DNA of 64,000 bases from Rhizobium altiplani (GCF_001542405.1 NZ_LNCD01000124.1:124001-188000); one strand, 5' to 3'; positions 50,896 through 63,858 are shown, counted from the stretch's first letter. Numbers and translations are program-made. The notes: a model not told the origin generated them from the sequence alone.

Positions 50896-53354
50896 CCGGC
50901 TCTCCAGATTTCCTTGGCATATTGCCGTATCGTGCGGTCGGATGAGAACCAGCCCATCCGAGCCGTGTTGCAGATCGCTTTCTTGTTCCACGCCGACGGA
51001 TCGGTCCAGAGCTGGTCGATATCGCGCTGCGCCTGCGCATAGGCATCGAAATCGGCCGCAACCATGAACCAGTCATGCGCGTAAATGCCTTCGATCAGCG
51101 CCGCGTATCGGCTTCGATCGTCGTGCGAGAAGACGCCGGAACTGATGGCCTGGAGTGCCTGAGACAGTTCACGCGACGCTTCGATGATGGCGCGGGGATT
51201 GTGGCCATCTGCACGGGCGGCGGCGACTTCGTCGGCACGCAGGCCGAAAATGATGATGTTGTCCTCGCCGACATGGTCGCGCATCTCGACATTGGCGCCG
51301 TCGAGTGTCCCGATCGTCAGCGCGCCGTTCAGCGCGAACTTCATGTTGCCGGTGCCCGATGCTTCCATCCCAGCAGTCGAGATCTGCTCGGACAGATCGG
51401 CGGCCGGCACCATGACCTCGGCCAGGGAAACGTTGTAGTTCGGCACGAACACGACCTTCAGCAGGCCGCGGACGGCCGGGTCGTTGTTGATCGTGCGGGC
51501 GACGTCGTTGATCAGTTTGATGATCAGCTTGGCGTTATGGTAGCTCGGCGCCGCCTTGCCGGCAAAGAGCTTGACGCGCGGCACCCAGTCCAATTCTGGA
51601 TGTGAGCGGATCTGGTCGTAGAGCGCGACGGCTTCGATAATGTTGAGCAGCTGCCGCTTGTACTCGTGGATGCGCTTGATCTGGATATCGAACATAGCCG
51701 ACGGATCGAGTTTGATGCCCATGCGGCTGGCGACGAGATTGGACAAGGCCACCTTGTTGGCGCGCTTCACCGCCGCGAACTTCTCCTGGAAGCTTGCATC
51801 GTTCGCGAACTTGTCGAGCGGCTTCAGCTTTTCGGCGTCATCGAGGAAGTCGTCGCCGATCGTTTCGCGGATCAGCGAGGTCAGGCTGGGATTGCACTGC
51901 TGCAGCCAGCGGCGCGGCGTGATGCCGTTGGTCTTGTTGTTGATGCGGTCGGGATAGAGCTTATGCAGGTCGGCAAAGACGGTGACCTTCATCAGGTCGG
52001 TGTGCAGAGCCGAAACGCCGTTGATCGAATGAGCGCCGACGAAGGCGAGATTGCCCATGCGTACACGGCGCTCGCCGCTTTCCTCGATCAGGGAAATCGA
52101 GCGGATTTCCGTTTCGGAGAAGGTCTTGGTCTTGCGCGCCTCCAGCAGGACCTTGGCGTTGATCGCGTAGATGATCTGCATATGCCTCGGCAGCAGGCGC
52201 TCGAACAGTGGGATCGGCCAGCTTTCCAGCGCTTCTGGAAGGAGGGTGTGATTGGTGTAGCCGATCGTGCCGCGGGTGATGTCCCAAGCCTGGTCGAAGT
52301 CGAGACCATGCACGTCGCACAGCAGGCGCATCAGTTCCGCGACCGAGACCGCTGGATGCGTGTCGTTCAGTTGGACCGCCACCTTGTCGGGCAGCGAGGT
52401 GAAATCGTCATACTGCTGCAGGTGACGGCGCAGGATGTCCTGCAGCGAAGCGGAGGAGAAGAAGAATTCCTGGCGCAGGCGCAGTTCCTGGCCGGCCGGC
52501 GTCGCGTCGGCTGGATATAGAACGCGCGTCAGGCTTTCGGCCTTGTTGCTCTCGCGCAGCGCGCCGATATGGTCGCCGGCGTTGAAGGCGTCGAGCAGGA
52601 TCGGGTCGATCGGCTGCGCGGACCAGAGGCGCAGCGTGTTGACGCGCTTGCCGCGCCAGCCGACCACCGGAGTGTCGAAGGCGGCGGCGATGACACGCTC
52701 GGCGGGTTTCCACACATAGCGCGGCTCGCCCTCGGGGCTATTGACCACGTCGACGGTGCCGCCGAAGCCGATTTCGTAAGCGCTCTCGCGACGCTCGAAT
52801 TCCCAGGGATTGCCGTGCGCCAGCCAGCTTTCCGGCAACTCCACTTGCCAGCCATCGGCAAGCTGCTGCCGGAAAAGACCGTGGACGTAACGGATACCGT
52901 AGCCATAGGCCGGGACATCGACGGTCGCCATGCTTTCCATGAAGCAGGCGGCGAGACGGCCAAGGCCGCCGTTGCCAAGAGCGGCGTCAGGCTCGAGGCC
53001 GGCGATGACAGAGACATCGACGCCGAGCGAGGCGAGCGCGTCGCGAACCTGTTCCATGAGGCCGAGGTTCGAGACGGCGTCGCGCATCAGGCGGCCGATG
53101 AGGAATTCGAGGGAGAGGTAGTAAACGCGCTTGTCGCCTGTTGCGTAGACCTTGCGGGTCGACTCCATCCACTTGTCGATGATGCGGTCGCGTATGACGA
53201 GGATGGTCGCCGTCAGCCAGTCATGCGGCTTGGCGACCTTCGCATCCTTGCCGATGCGGTAGGTCAGGCGTTCGATGATTTCTTCGGCGAGAATTTCCGG
53301 CTTGGAGCTGCGCGGCGCGGGGGAGGGGATTGTCGGCTTCGAAACGGTGTTCAT
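50892..53354 (-). CDS. glgP: Glycogen phosphorylase
   Basis: An 820-residue GT35 enzyme that releases glucose-1-P from glycogen ends. The PLP lysine lies in GTGNMKFALNGALTIGT, and the DTHPAVSVAELMRLL region and the conserved EASGTGNMK stretch are clear. It is the first gene of the glg operon. GAGGACTGAC precedes the ATG. An unusual direct repeat lies in the promoter region upstream. Confidence 0.96.
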   Translation of the reverse strand: MNTVSKPTIPSPAPRSSKPEILAEEIIERLTYRIGKDAKVAKPHDWLTATILVIRDRIIDKWMESTRKVYATGDKRVYYLSLEFLIGRLMRDAVSNLGLMEQVRDALASLGVDVSVIAGLEPDAALGNGGLGRLAACFMESMATVDVPAYGYGIRYVHGLFRQQLADGWQVELPESWLAHGNPWEFERRESAYEIGFGGTVDVVNSPEGEPRYVWKPAERVIAAAFDTPVVGWRGKRVNTLRLWSAQPIDPILLDAFNAGDHIGALRESNKAESLTRVLYPADATPAGQELRLRQEFFFSSASLQDILRRHLQQYDDFTSLPDKVAVQLNDTHPAVSVAELMRLLCDVHGLDFDQAWDITRGTIGYTNHTLLPEALESWPIPLFERLLPRHMQIIYAINAKVLLEARKTKTFSETEIRSISLIEESGERRVRMGNLAFVGAHSINGVSALHTDLMKVTVFADLHKLYPDRINNKTNGITPRRWLQQCNPSLTSLIRETIGDDFLDDAEKLKPLDKFANDASFQEKFAAVKRANKVALSNLVASRMGIKLDPSAMFDIQIKRIHEYKRQLLNIIEAVALYDQIRSHPELDWVPRVKLFAGKAAPSYHNAKLIIKLINDVARTINNDPAVRGLLKVVFVPNYNVSLAEVMVPAADLSEQISTAGMEASGTGNMKFALNGALTIGTLDGANVEMRDHVGEDNIIIFGLRADEVAAARADGHNPRAIIEASRELSQALQAISSGVFSHDDRSRYAALIEGIYAHDWFMVAADFDAYAQAQRDIDQLWTDPSAWNKKAICNTARMGWFSSDRTIRQYAKEIWRAG

Positions 53355-53571
53355 CGTCAGTCCTCGCCAATTCTGTTTGGTTTCAGTACGTTATGCCAAT
53401 TTCAATCGGTTTGCCGCGCACTAAACACGCAGTTTATGCATCGTTACAACGCACTTGCAACAAAGGAATTACCCAAACGAAAAAATTGCCGAGGCTTGGC
53501 GCACCGCTGCGGAAAGAGCTTGATTTCAATCGGTTTTCCGAATTTGATATGCGCGTTTTTGCAGGCAAACG
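53355..53571. other. Promoter region of the glycogen operon
   Basis: About 217 bases between glgP and the downstream terminator of the amidoligase operon, with no gene. It contains a pair of direct repeats (listed separately) and AT-rich tracts where the glgP promoter should lie. Confidence 0.5.
53399..53540. repeat. Direct repeat ATTTCAATCGGTTT(G/T)CCG upstream of glgP
   Basis: An 18-base unit with a single mismatch occurs at 53399-53416 and at 53523-53540, 124 bases apart and in the same orientation, on both sides of the probable glgP promoter. It may bind a regulator or arise from a local duplication. Confidence 0.4.
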
Positions 53572-53605
53572 AAAAGCCGCTCCGGTTTGTTCCGGGGCGG
53601 CTTTT
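53572..53605. terminator. Terminator of the amidoligase operon
   Basis: AAAAGCCGCTCCGG and CCGGGGCGGCTTTT form a 14-base stem (one wobble) with a 6-base loop. T-runs exist on both sides; it lies 21 bases after the stop of the 49-residue frame on the minus strand. Confidence 0.8.
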
Positions 53606-53626
53606 GTTGTTTGCGGGTCCTTGCTG

Positions 53627-53776
53627 TTACCAGTTCGTCAGGCGGGTCGCGAGCTCGTCGCCTTGGCGGCCATGGCCGAAGTCCGCAACCAGCTGAGCCA
53701 TGCTATTGGGCTGATAGGCGTTGCTGGGGATGGTCCCGCAGGAGGCAAGGAGGTCCTTGACCTTTTGCGGCACCAT
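53627..53776 (-). CDS. Possible 49-residue protein at the end of the amidoligase operon
   Basis: An open frame from ATG 53776 to TAA 53627, beginning 40 bases after the transglutaminase stop and ending just before the operon terminator. The product starts MVPQKVKDLLASCGTIPSN and ends RQGDELATRLTNW; composition is protein-like (balanced hydrophobic and polar residues, helix-like C-terminal half) and codon use matches the neighbours. No good ribosome site is visible, and a GTG three codons upstream is an alternative start. It could be a real small protein, possibly a substrate or partner of the cluster, or the remnant of a longer gene. Confidence 0.42.
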   Translation of the reverse strand: MVPQKVKDLLASCGTIPSNAYQPNSMAQLVADFGHGRQGDELATRLTNW

Positions 53777-53816
53777 GAACGCCACGGTAAAGATCTGAAT
53801 TCTATCGGCTATTCAA

Positions 53817-54704
53817 TTATCCCAACGGAATGACATCCACGGCCTGGACAGCGCGTTGGCCGCCGTAGCTCTTCAGCACGCCGATGACCGGGGCGACGTC
53901 GGCGTAGTCGCGGCCATAGGCAACGACGATGTGGTCGGTGCCGGCCGGGATGTTGTTCGTCGGATCCAGTTCGACCCAGCCGATCGTTTCGCCGCACCAG
54001 ACCCTCACCCACGCATGCATGGCGTCCGCCCCCTCCAGCCGTTCCTTGCCGGGCGGCGGAATGGTGCGCAGGAATCCGGAGACATATCCGGCGGGAATGC
54101 CGAGGCTACGCAGAGCAAGGATCATGACATGGACGAAGTCCTGGCAGACGCCGCGCTTTATTTGGAAGGCTTCAAGCGGCGTCGTATCGACGGTCGTCGC
54201 TTCGGCATCATAGGTGAAATCCTGATGGATTTTCGCGCATAGCGCAGTGGCGATCTGCAGCACGGTCAATGACGGTTCGGCGCAGGCCTTCGCATAGTCC
54301 GAGATCGCGCGTGTTTCCGAAAGGCGGGGGCTATTGCCGAGGAAATGATGCGGGGCGTCGGGCTTCAGCGACCAGACGCCTGCGACCTCATTCGGAAGCT
54401 TTGCGAGCACGGGGGAAAAATCCGCTGCGATCGAATGGCTCTCCACCTGCACGCGGGCATGCATGCGGATATCCAGCTTTTCATGCGGCGCGCGCAGCAT
54501 GAAGGAAGTCGCGGGGTGCTCGAAGAAATCGACGAAGTGCGCCTGTTCATCCGGCGTCGGCGAAACCTTGATCGAGCCGGCCACCAGCCGTTGCCGGTTC
54601 GGCAGCGACAGCGGCATCAGCCGCATGATGTGGCGGGCGCCAGAGGCCGGCGTGTCGTAGATGTAGCCCATGTGCAGCGAGAGATCGTAAAGCACCTGGG
54701 TCAT
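53817..54704 (-). CDS. Transglutaminase-like cysteine peptidase
   Basis: A 295-residue protein with an N-terminal beta domain (about 1-150) and a transglutaminase core whose triad is visible: cysteine in RGVCQDF (about residue 185), histidine in AMHAW (about 229) and aspartate in ELDPTN (about 246). In bacteria such domains usually cleave amide bonds rather than cross-link. No signal peptide. The start overlaps the end of the ATP-grasp/alpha-E gene (ATGA), so the genes are co-translated. Substrate unknown. Confidence 0.9.
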   Translation of the reverse strand: MTQVLYDLSLHMGYIYDTPASGARHIMRLMPLSLPNRQRLVAGSIKVSPTPDEQAHFVDFFEHPATSFMLRAPHEKLDIRMHARVQVESHSIAADFSPVLAKLPNEVAGVWSLKPDAPHHFLGNSPRLSETRAISDYAKACAEPSLTVLQIATALCAKIHQDFTYDAEATTVDTTPLEAFQIKRGVCQDFVHVMILALRSLGIPAGYVSGFLRTIPPPGKERLEGADAMHAWVRVWCGETIGWVELDPTNNIPAGTDHIVVAYGRDYADVAPVIGVLKSYGGQRAVQAVDVIPLG

Positions 54705-57118
54705 CCGAGATATGTGTGGGCAAGGAGGTCGGACAGATGCTCCAGCTCGCGTTCGAGGCGGCGGTAGACATCGACGCTCATCGTCTCCGGCGTCATCACG
54801 GCAAGGCCGGAGTGCAACCGCATCGCTTCGCGATAGAAGGGCGACATCTGGCCGTTGACGAGTGCGTTCGGGAGCTGCTCCACCTCGCGGTGGATCTCGT
54901 TCATCTGGAAAAGAATTGAGCGTGGATTGAGCGGATCGAGCGCGAGCAGATCGGTGACCGTGAGGCGAGCGGTGTTGACGTTGTAGCGGCGGCGATGGGT
55001 CATGACGCTGTCGCCGATCTCCAGCAGCATGTCGAGCGCGCCATCAGGGGCGTCCGGCCCCGACATGTGCCCGAGCAGCCGTGTCATGTGCAGCCCGCGC
55101 TCGATATGGCGGCCGAGCGAGAGGAAACGCCAGCCGGTGAAGCGATACATGTTTTCGTGCACCAGACCGGCGAAGCCCGCGAGCTTGCGCAGCAGAATCG
55201 TCATCGCGTGGCTTGCATCGTCGCCGGGAGAAATCGTCTCGTGGAACCGTCGCGCCGTCTTGGCGAGATCAGTGAGCGCCAGCCAGCCATCCGGCGAGAA
55301 ACGGTCGCGAATGTTGCTGGCGGAATAGACGGCGCTGTCGATGTTGCGCATTAGCGTATCCGGGACTGCTTCCTCGGTGTCGATGTCGACGGCGGCCAGA
55401 TAGGCTGTCACGTCGGCCAACAGGGGCTGGTTCGGATCGGCGGCTTCCGCAAAGCGGGCGTGCCAGGCGCGCAGGATGCGCAGCGCCCCTTCGGCGCGCT
55501 CGATGTAGCGGCCGAGCCAGAAGAGATTGTCGGCCGCGCGGCTCGGCAGGCTGCCCGGCATGTTGCGGGTGAAGCTGCCTTCCGCCGGCAGCAATGTGTG
55601 CTGCTCCACCGGCTTGTCGCTGACGATCCAGACGTCGGCGGCGGCACCACCCGATTGCATGGCGATGGCCGAAACATCGTCGCTGCCGCCGATGCGGGCA
55701 AAGCCGCCCGGCATGATCTGCCAGCCATTGGCCGTACGGGCGGCAAAGACGCGCAGCGACATCGGCCGCGGCGTCAGCTTGCCGTCGATCCAGGCCGGGG
55801 TCGTCGATAGCGTTACGACTTCCTGCCCGGCAAGTTTGGCGCCGTCGGAGTTCAGCCAATCGCCGATCGAATCCTTGGTCGTGGCGCGCAAGGTCGAGCC
55901 GAGCACGGATTCGCCCCTGTCGTCGAAGAACGGTGCGCGCGAATAGGCCGGACCGATCACCATCTTTTCGATGTTGGCCGCCACATGCTCGCGTTCGCCC
56001 TTCTGGCCGCACCACCAGGTGGCGATCGAGGGGAGCTTCAACTCTTCGCCAAACAGACGACGACAGATGGTCGGCATGAAGGCGAGCAGCGCGCGTGTTT
56101 CAATGATGCCGCTGCCGAGTGCATTGACGATGGTCACGCTTTCGGCGCGCAGAGCCTCGACGAGGCCGGGCGTGCCGATATGTGAATTCTGGTTCAGTTC
56201 CAGTGGATCCGAATAGGCCGAATCGAGGCGACGCCAAAGCACGGTGATCGGCTTCAGGCCCGACACGGTGCGGACCATCACCTTGCCGTTGACGACAGCC
56301 AGGTCTTCGCCCTCGAGCAGCATGAAGCCGAGATAGCGGGCGATATAGGCGTGCTCGTAATAGGTTTCGTTGGCGGGGCCTGGCGTCAGCACGGCGATGC
56401 GGTCGTCGCCGCTGTGCTTCATGCCCTGCAGCGCATCGCGGAAGGCGCCAAAGAAGGAGGCGAGGCGATGAACCGGCGTCTCGGCGTATATATCGGAGAA
56501 GGCGCGGGTCGTCGCCACGCGGTTTTCAAGCGCAAAGCCGGCGCCAGACGGCGCCTGCGTACGGTCAGCGAGGACCCACCAGTTTCCGTCAGGACCGCGG
56601 CCGATCTCGAAGGCGCAGAAATGCAGGTAGTGACCGCCGGCCGGGGTGACGCCGACAAGCGGACGCTGGTATTCGGGGTTGGCAGCGATCAGGGCCGGTG
56701 GCAGCACGCCCTCCGCGACAAGGCGATTTTGGCCGTAGACGTCGGCAACGATCGCTTCCAGCAGGTCGGCGCGCTGGACGAGCCCAGCCGAGACCGCCTC
56801 CCATTCGCGCGCATCAATGAGGACCGGAACGTGCGAGAGGGGCCAGGAGCGCTCGGCGCTTCCGGTGCTGCCGTAGGCTCGGTAGAAAACGCCGGCGTCG
56901 CGCAGGTAACGGTCGGCGCGGGTGAAGCGTTCGGTCAGCTCCTTTTCGGGCATTCCGCTCAGATGCGAAAAGAAGCGCTGCCAGACCGGGCGGATGGCGC
57001 CGTTGGTGTCGACCATCTCGTCGGCGACGCCGGGCAGAGGAGTATAGCCAAGCACGGCATCGTTTCCGGTGCGGATCGCTGGCTCTTCCCTCAGTTCTGC
57101 CGTCGGTTTCTTGCCCAT
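54701..57118 (-). CDS. Fused circularly permuted ATP-grasp and alpha-E protein
   Basis: An 805-residue fusion of two families often found as separate genes. The N-terminal part (about residues 80-470) is a circularly permuted ATP-grasp domain (COG2308 type), with FALENRVATTRAFSDIYAE, LTPGPANETYYEHAYIARYLG and the TIVNALGSGIIETRALLAFMP segment. The C-terminal part (about 500-800) is an alpha-E domain (DUF403), with the conserved ER pair in LGRYIERAEGALRIL near residue 535. ATP-grasp proteins of this group are predicted amide-bond-forming ligases. The gene lies 13 bases after the DUF2126 gene. Confidence 0.9.
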   Translation of the reverse strand: MGKKPTAELREEPAIRTGNDAVLGYTPLPGVADEMVDTNGAIRPVWQRFFSHLSGMPEKELTERFTRADRYLRDAGVFYRAYGSTGSAERSWPLSHVPVLIDAREWEAVSAGLVQRADLLEAIVADVYGQNRLVAEGVLPPALIAANPEYQRPLVGVTPAGGHYLHFCAFEIGRGPDGNWWVLADRTQAPSGAGFALENRVATTRAFSDIYAETPVHRLASFFGAFRDALQGMKHSGDDRIAVLTPGPANETYYEHAYIARYLGFMLLEGEDLAVVNGKVMVRTVSGLKPITVLWRRLDSAYSDPLELNQNSHIGTPGLVEALRAESVTIVNALGSGIIETRALLAFMPTICRRLFGEELKLPSIATWWCGQKGEREHVAANIEKMVIGPAYSRAPFFDDRGESVLGSTLRATTKDSIGDWLNSDGAKLAGQEVVTLSTTPAWIDGKLTPRPMSLRVFAARTANGWQIMPGGFARIGGSDDVSAIAMQSGGAAADVWIVSDKPVEQHTLLPAEGSFTRNMPGSLPSRAADNLFWLGRYIERAEGALRILRAWHARFAEAADPNQPLLADVTAYLAAVDIDTEEAVPDTLMRNIDSAVYSASNIRDRFSPDGWLALTDLAKTARRFHETISPGDDASHAMTILLRKLAGFAGLVHENMYRFTGWRFLSLGRHIERGLHMTRLLGHMSGPDAPDGALDMLLEIGDSVMTHRRRYNVNTARLTVTDLLALDPLNPRSILFQMNEIHREVEQLPNALVNGQMSPFYREAMRLHSGLAVMTPETMSVDVYRRLERELEHLSDLLAHTYLG

Positions 57119-57131
57119 TTCGCCCTAGTGC

Positions 57132-60452
<3,321 letters not shown>

Positions 60453-60563
60453 GGACGGCCTTATCCGCTGCCGTATCGTTGTACGGCATTTGCTGTTCCC
60501 GAAGGGTAGTGTGTGCAATGCAGCGAAAGAATGCAAGGCGGTAAGGCCGAGCCGGCTAAGCCT

Positions 60564-61946
60564 TTACGTCGCCTTCGCAAACGTCACGGAGGCCGTGAGA
60601 CCCCTGCCATGTGCGCCGGGCTCCAGCGTCAGCGATGCGTTGAAGAGGCCGGCGATTTCCTCGACGATCGGCAGGCCAAGCCCGGCGCCCGGCGCGCCGG
60701 AGTTGCTGGCGCGCGAGAAGCGCTGCCGGACGGCCGCGAGCTTCTCTGCGGGAATGCCGGGGCCGTTGTCCTCGACTTCGAGGCGGACGGCATCGTCGGT
60801 CGCGGATATCCGAACGGTCACCTCAGCGCCCTTGCCGGCATAGGCGATGGCGTTTCCGGCAAGGTTGCGCAAGAGTTCGCCGATCAGCAGCGGCTCGGCA
60901 TGGACGAGGGCAGGGCGGTCGCCTTCGAAGCCGAGGTCGATGCCGGCCTCGGCGGCGGTCGGGATAAGTTCTCCGGTGATGTCCTGGGCAATGGCTGTCA
61001 GGTCGATCGACGATGCGGTCAGCGCCTCCTTCGCCGTTGCAGCGTCGATTTTCGCCATCAGCAGTAATTGCGCGAGGATGCGTTCGGCATGGGCGACGGC
61101 CTGATCGCCTTTCAGGGCGGAGCCCTGCGCTTCGGCCAATGTGCTCGCGCGAGCGGAGAGGGCGAGCTGCGTGCGGATGATCGCAAGCGGCGTGCGCAGC
61201 TGGTGGCTGGCGTTGCCGGTGAAGTTACGAAGTGCATCGAGCGCCGATTGCAAGCGCACCATGAAGCCGTTGACGGTATCGACGAGCGGCTGGACCTCGC
61301 TTGGTACTGCCTGTTCGATCGGGTGCAGGTCGTCGGGACTGCGTTCGCCGATCGCATCGCGCAGCTTGTACAGCGGACGGAGCGCGACCGTGACCGAGAT
61401 CCAGACGATGACGGCGGCGCCGGCGATCATAAGGGAGAGACGCAGCGCCGAGCGGAAGAGGATGGCGCGGGCGAGCTGACGGCGGGCGATCGTGGTTTCG
61501 GCAACGGTCACGGCGAAGGGGACGGAGCGAATGCCTGTTGAGGCTGACCGCTCGAGCGTTGCGACACGGATCGGTTCGCCGCGGAAGGTATCATCGGCAA
61601 AGCCTGCCGTGTCGCCTACGGTTTCGGCGAGGACCGGAAGCGCCTGATAGCCGGTGATGAATTTTCCGGGCGGTCCGTCGACGCGATAGAAGACACGGTC
61701 CTGCGCGGCCGATGTCAGCATCTCAAGGGCCACATAGGGGATGTCGACCTCGAGAGTGCCGTCTTCCGCCACGACCACGCGTTCGGCGATGGCGAGTGCC
61801 GAGCCGGCCAGCACGCGGTCCGAAACGATGTTGGAGGTCTGCACCGCTTCGCGATAAGTGTCCGCGAGCGCGACCATGCCGATGATGGCGGTCGAGATCA
61901 GCAGCCAGAACAGGAGTCTTCGTCGGAGCGAATAGGCCGTTGTCAT
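60564..61946 (-). CDS. Sensor histidine kinase, TctE-like
   Basis: A 460-residue membrane kinase: helix at about 10-28, a periplasmic 2CSK_N-type sensor (about 30-165), second helix 168-188, HAMP-like linker, then the kinase core with phosphorylated histidine H248 in NASHQLRTPLAII, the N box LLRNLAGNAIAYA and the GPGI and GLGLPIV ATP-lid motifs. TctE-type kinases respond to tricarboxylates or related anions. The start overlaps the response-regulator stop (ATGA), so it is the second gene of a regulator-kinase operon. Confidence 0.92.
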   Translation of the reverse strand: MTTAYSLRRRLLFWLLISTAIIGMVALADTYREAVQTSNIVSDRVLAGSALAIAERVVVAEDGTLEVDIPYVALEMLTSAAQDRVFYRVDGPPGKFITGYQALPVLAETVGDTAGFADDTFRGEPIRVATLERSASTGIRSVPFAVTVAETTIARRQLARAILFRSALRLSLMIAGAAVIVWISVTVALRPLYKLRDAIGERSPDDLHPIEQAVPSEVQPLVDTVNGFMVRLQSALDALRNFTGNASHQLRTPLAIIRTQLALSARASTLAEAQGSALKGDQAVAHAERILAQLLLMAKIDAATAKEALTASSIDLTAIAQDITGELIPTAAEAGIDLGFEGDRPALVHAEPLLIGELLRNLAGNAIAYAGKGAEVTVRISATDDAVRLEVEDNGPGIPAEKLAAVRQRFSRASNSGAPGAGLGLPIVEEIAGLFNASLTLEPGAHGRGLTASVTFAKAT

Positions 61947-62620
61947 GAGGCCTCTGGCAGTTTGTCGAGATAGTAGCCAATGCCGCGCGCAGTCTTCACC
62001 GTCAGCCCATAGGGCGACAGGCGCTTCCTGAGGCGGCTGACATATTGCTCGATGGCATTGGCCGAGATGTCGTCGTCGAAGGCGGTCAGCGACTGAATGA
62101 TCGCTTCCTTGGCGACAACCTTGCCGGCGCGCATGAAGAGGATTTCCAGCAGGCCGAGTTCGCGGGCGGGAATGTCGAGCGGCGTCGAGCCGGCGGAGAA
62201 GGCGCGTGAATTGAGATCGAGTGAAAGGCCGCCGAAACTGACAGTCGCCGAATGCAGACCCGCCTGGCGGCGCAGGAGCACGCGGACGCGGGCCTCGAAT
62301 TCGGAGATATCAAAGGGCTTGATAAGGTAGTCGTCGGCACCAAGATCGAGACCCTTGACGCGCTCTTCCGGCGTGCCGCGCGCCGTCAGGATCAGGACTG
62401 CCGACTGGTTCTGCCTGGCGCGCATGGCGCGCAGCACCTCGAGGCCATCCATTTCCGGCAGGTTCAGGTCGAGCACGACGAGATCGAAATTCTCGGCCGC
62501 CGTGACAGCGTTGGCGGAGGCGCCATCATGCACGACGTCGACGGCATGGCCGGTGCCTCGCAGGATGGCCGAAAGCCCGTCGGCCAGCGCGATATTGTCC
62601 TCCACCAATAGAATGCGCAC
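61943..62620 (-). CDS. OmpR-family response regulator, TctD-like
   Basis: A 225-residue regulator with a receiver domain (phospho-acceptor D51 in VVLDLNLPEMDG, acidic D8, conserved T/K switch residues in LTARG and IKPF) and a C-terminal winged helix (about 130-220, ending SRLRKRLSPYGLTVKTARGIGYYL). It pairs with the adjacent kinase. It is divergent from the periplasmic binding-protein gene across 170 bases, the expected target promoter. Confidence 0.94.
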   Translation of the reverse strand: MRILLVEDNIALADGLSAILRGTGHAVDVVHDGASANAVTAAENFDLVVLDLNLPEMDGLEVLRAMRARQNQSAVLILTARGTPEERVKGLDLGADDYLIKPFDISEFEARVRVLLRRQAGLHSATVSFGGLSLDLNSRAFSAGSTPLDIPARELGLLEILFMRAGKVVAKEAIIQSLTAFDDDISANAIEQYVSRLRKRLSPYGLTVKTARGIGYYLDKLPEAS

Positions 62621-62790
62621 GGATGTTCCCTTGATTTTTGAAGAGGATACAGGGTGGCGGCGAAGATGTCATAGCCATTTTTTGTGTCTGGTGAGTGTGC
62701 TGCTGCTGCGGTCGTACCAGCAGCCTTCGGGGCGCTGCGGGTGGATGCGGCTCGCTTGCCGGATCCCGGTTGCTGGTGCATTGTCCTCTC

Positions 62791-63858
62791 ATGAGGAGAC
62801 TTTCTTTACTTGCGTGCCTGTTGCTCTGTCCCGGCTTAGCCACTGCGGATGAGGTGTTCTACCCGGCGCGTTCCGGCAATGCCGAGGCCCCGACGCTGGT
62901 TGTCTATTCATCGCTCGACGAGCCACTGGCGCAGCCGATGATCCGTGGGTTCCAGGAAGCCAATCCGGACGTGGCGGTCAGGTACGAGGATATGCTGACC
63001 GGGGAAATTTATGACCGCATCGTGCGGGAGACGGATGCCGGCCAACGCACTGCGGACTTCGCCTTCTCCTCGGCCATGGATCTGCAGGTCAAGCTCTCCA
63101 ACGACGGCTATGCGCAGGTGAGCAACCTGCCGATGAGCGCGCGCTGGCCGAAATGGGCCAACTGGCGCAACACCGCCTACGCGCTGACCTTCGAGCCGGC
63201 GGTGTTCGTCTACCACAAGCCGAGCTTCGTGACGGAGCCGCCGCCGAGTTCGCGGGCGGAATTCGTCGATTACCTCAAGCGCAAGGGTGACGCGATCCAT
63301 GGGCGGATCGGCACCTATGATATCGAGCGCTCCGGCGTCGGCTTCCTGTTCATGGCACGCGACCAGGAACAGTTCGGTGACATATGGTCCGTTATCGGCG
63401 CGATGGGGGCGGCCGGCGTCAAATTATACTCCACCAGTTCGGCCATCCTGGAGCGCGTATCGGACGGCCGCTTCGTGCTCGGCTACAACATCCTCGGGTC
63501 CTACGCCGCCGATTGGGCCAAGCGTCATCCCGATGTCGGGATCGTGCTGCCGAAAGACTATACGGTCGTGATGTCGCGCATCGGCCTGGTGCCGCAGGCG
63601 GCGGGCGAACCGGAACTCGGACGGCGCTATCTATCCTTCTTCATGTCGAAGGAGGGCCAGACGATCATGGCGCGGGAGTTGCAGATTCCCGCTGTCAGCC
63701 CGGAGGTCGCCGGCGAGAATACCGCCAACACGATGCAGGAGCTCTTGGGCGCACAGTTGCGGCCGGTGCCTGTCAGCCCGGGCTTGATGGTTTACCTGGA
63801 CCAGGTGAAGCGCGCGCGATTGATCGCGCACTGGAACGAAGTGCTGCGGACGCAGTAA
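62791..63858 (+). CDS. Periplasmic substrate-binding protein beside a TctDE-like system (PgtC/FbpA-like)
   Basis: A 355-residue protein with a signal peptide (MRRLSLLACLLLCPGLATA-D, cleavage near residue 20). It has the type 2 periplasmic-binding-protein fold of the Fe3+/phosphoglycerate group (TLVVYSSLDEPLAQPMIRGF start, GYNILGSYAADWAK segment). No permease or ATPase follows it, and it is divergent from the kinase/regulator pair. In Salmonella PgtC, a similar binding protein works with a kinase as a signal sensor; the same may hold here. The start at 62791 has a weak ribosome site; earlier in-frame codons give cysteine-rich junk. Confidence 0.82.
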   Translation: MRRLSLLACLLLCPGLATADEVFYPARSGNAEAPTLVVYSSLDEPLAQPMIRGFQEANPDVAVRYEDMLTGEIYDRIVRETDAGQRTADFAFSSAMDLQVKLSNDGYAQVSNLPMSARWPKWANWRNTAYALTFEPAVFVYHKPSFVTEPPPSSRAEFVDYLKRKGDAIHGRIGTYDIERSGVGFLFMARDQEQFGDIWSVIGAMGAAGVKLYSTSSAILERVSDGRFVLGYNILGSYAADWAKRHPDVGIVLPKDYTVVMSRIGLVPQAAGEPELGRRYLSFFMSKEGQTIMARELQIPAVSPEVAGENTANTMQELLGAQLRPVPVSPGLMVYLDQVKRARLIAHWNEVLRTQ

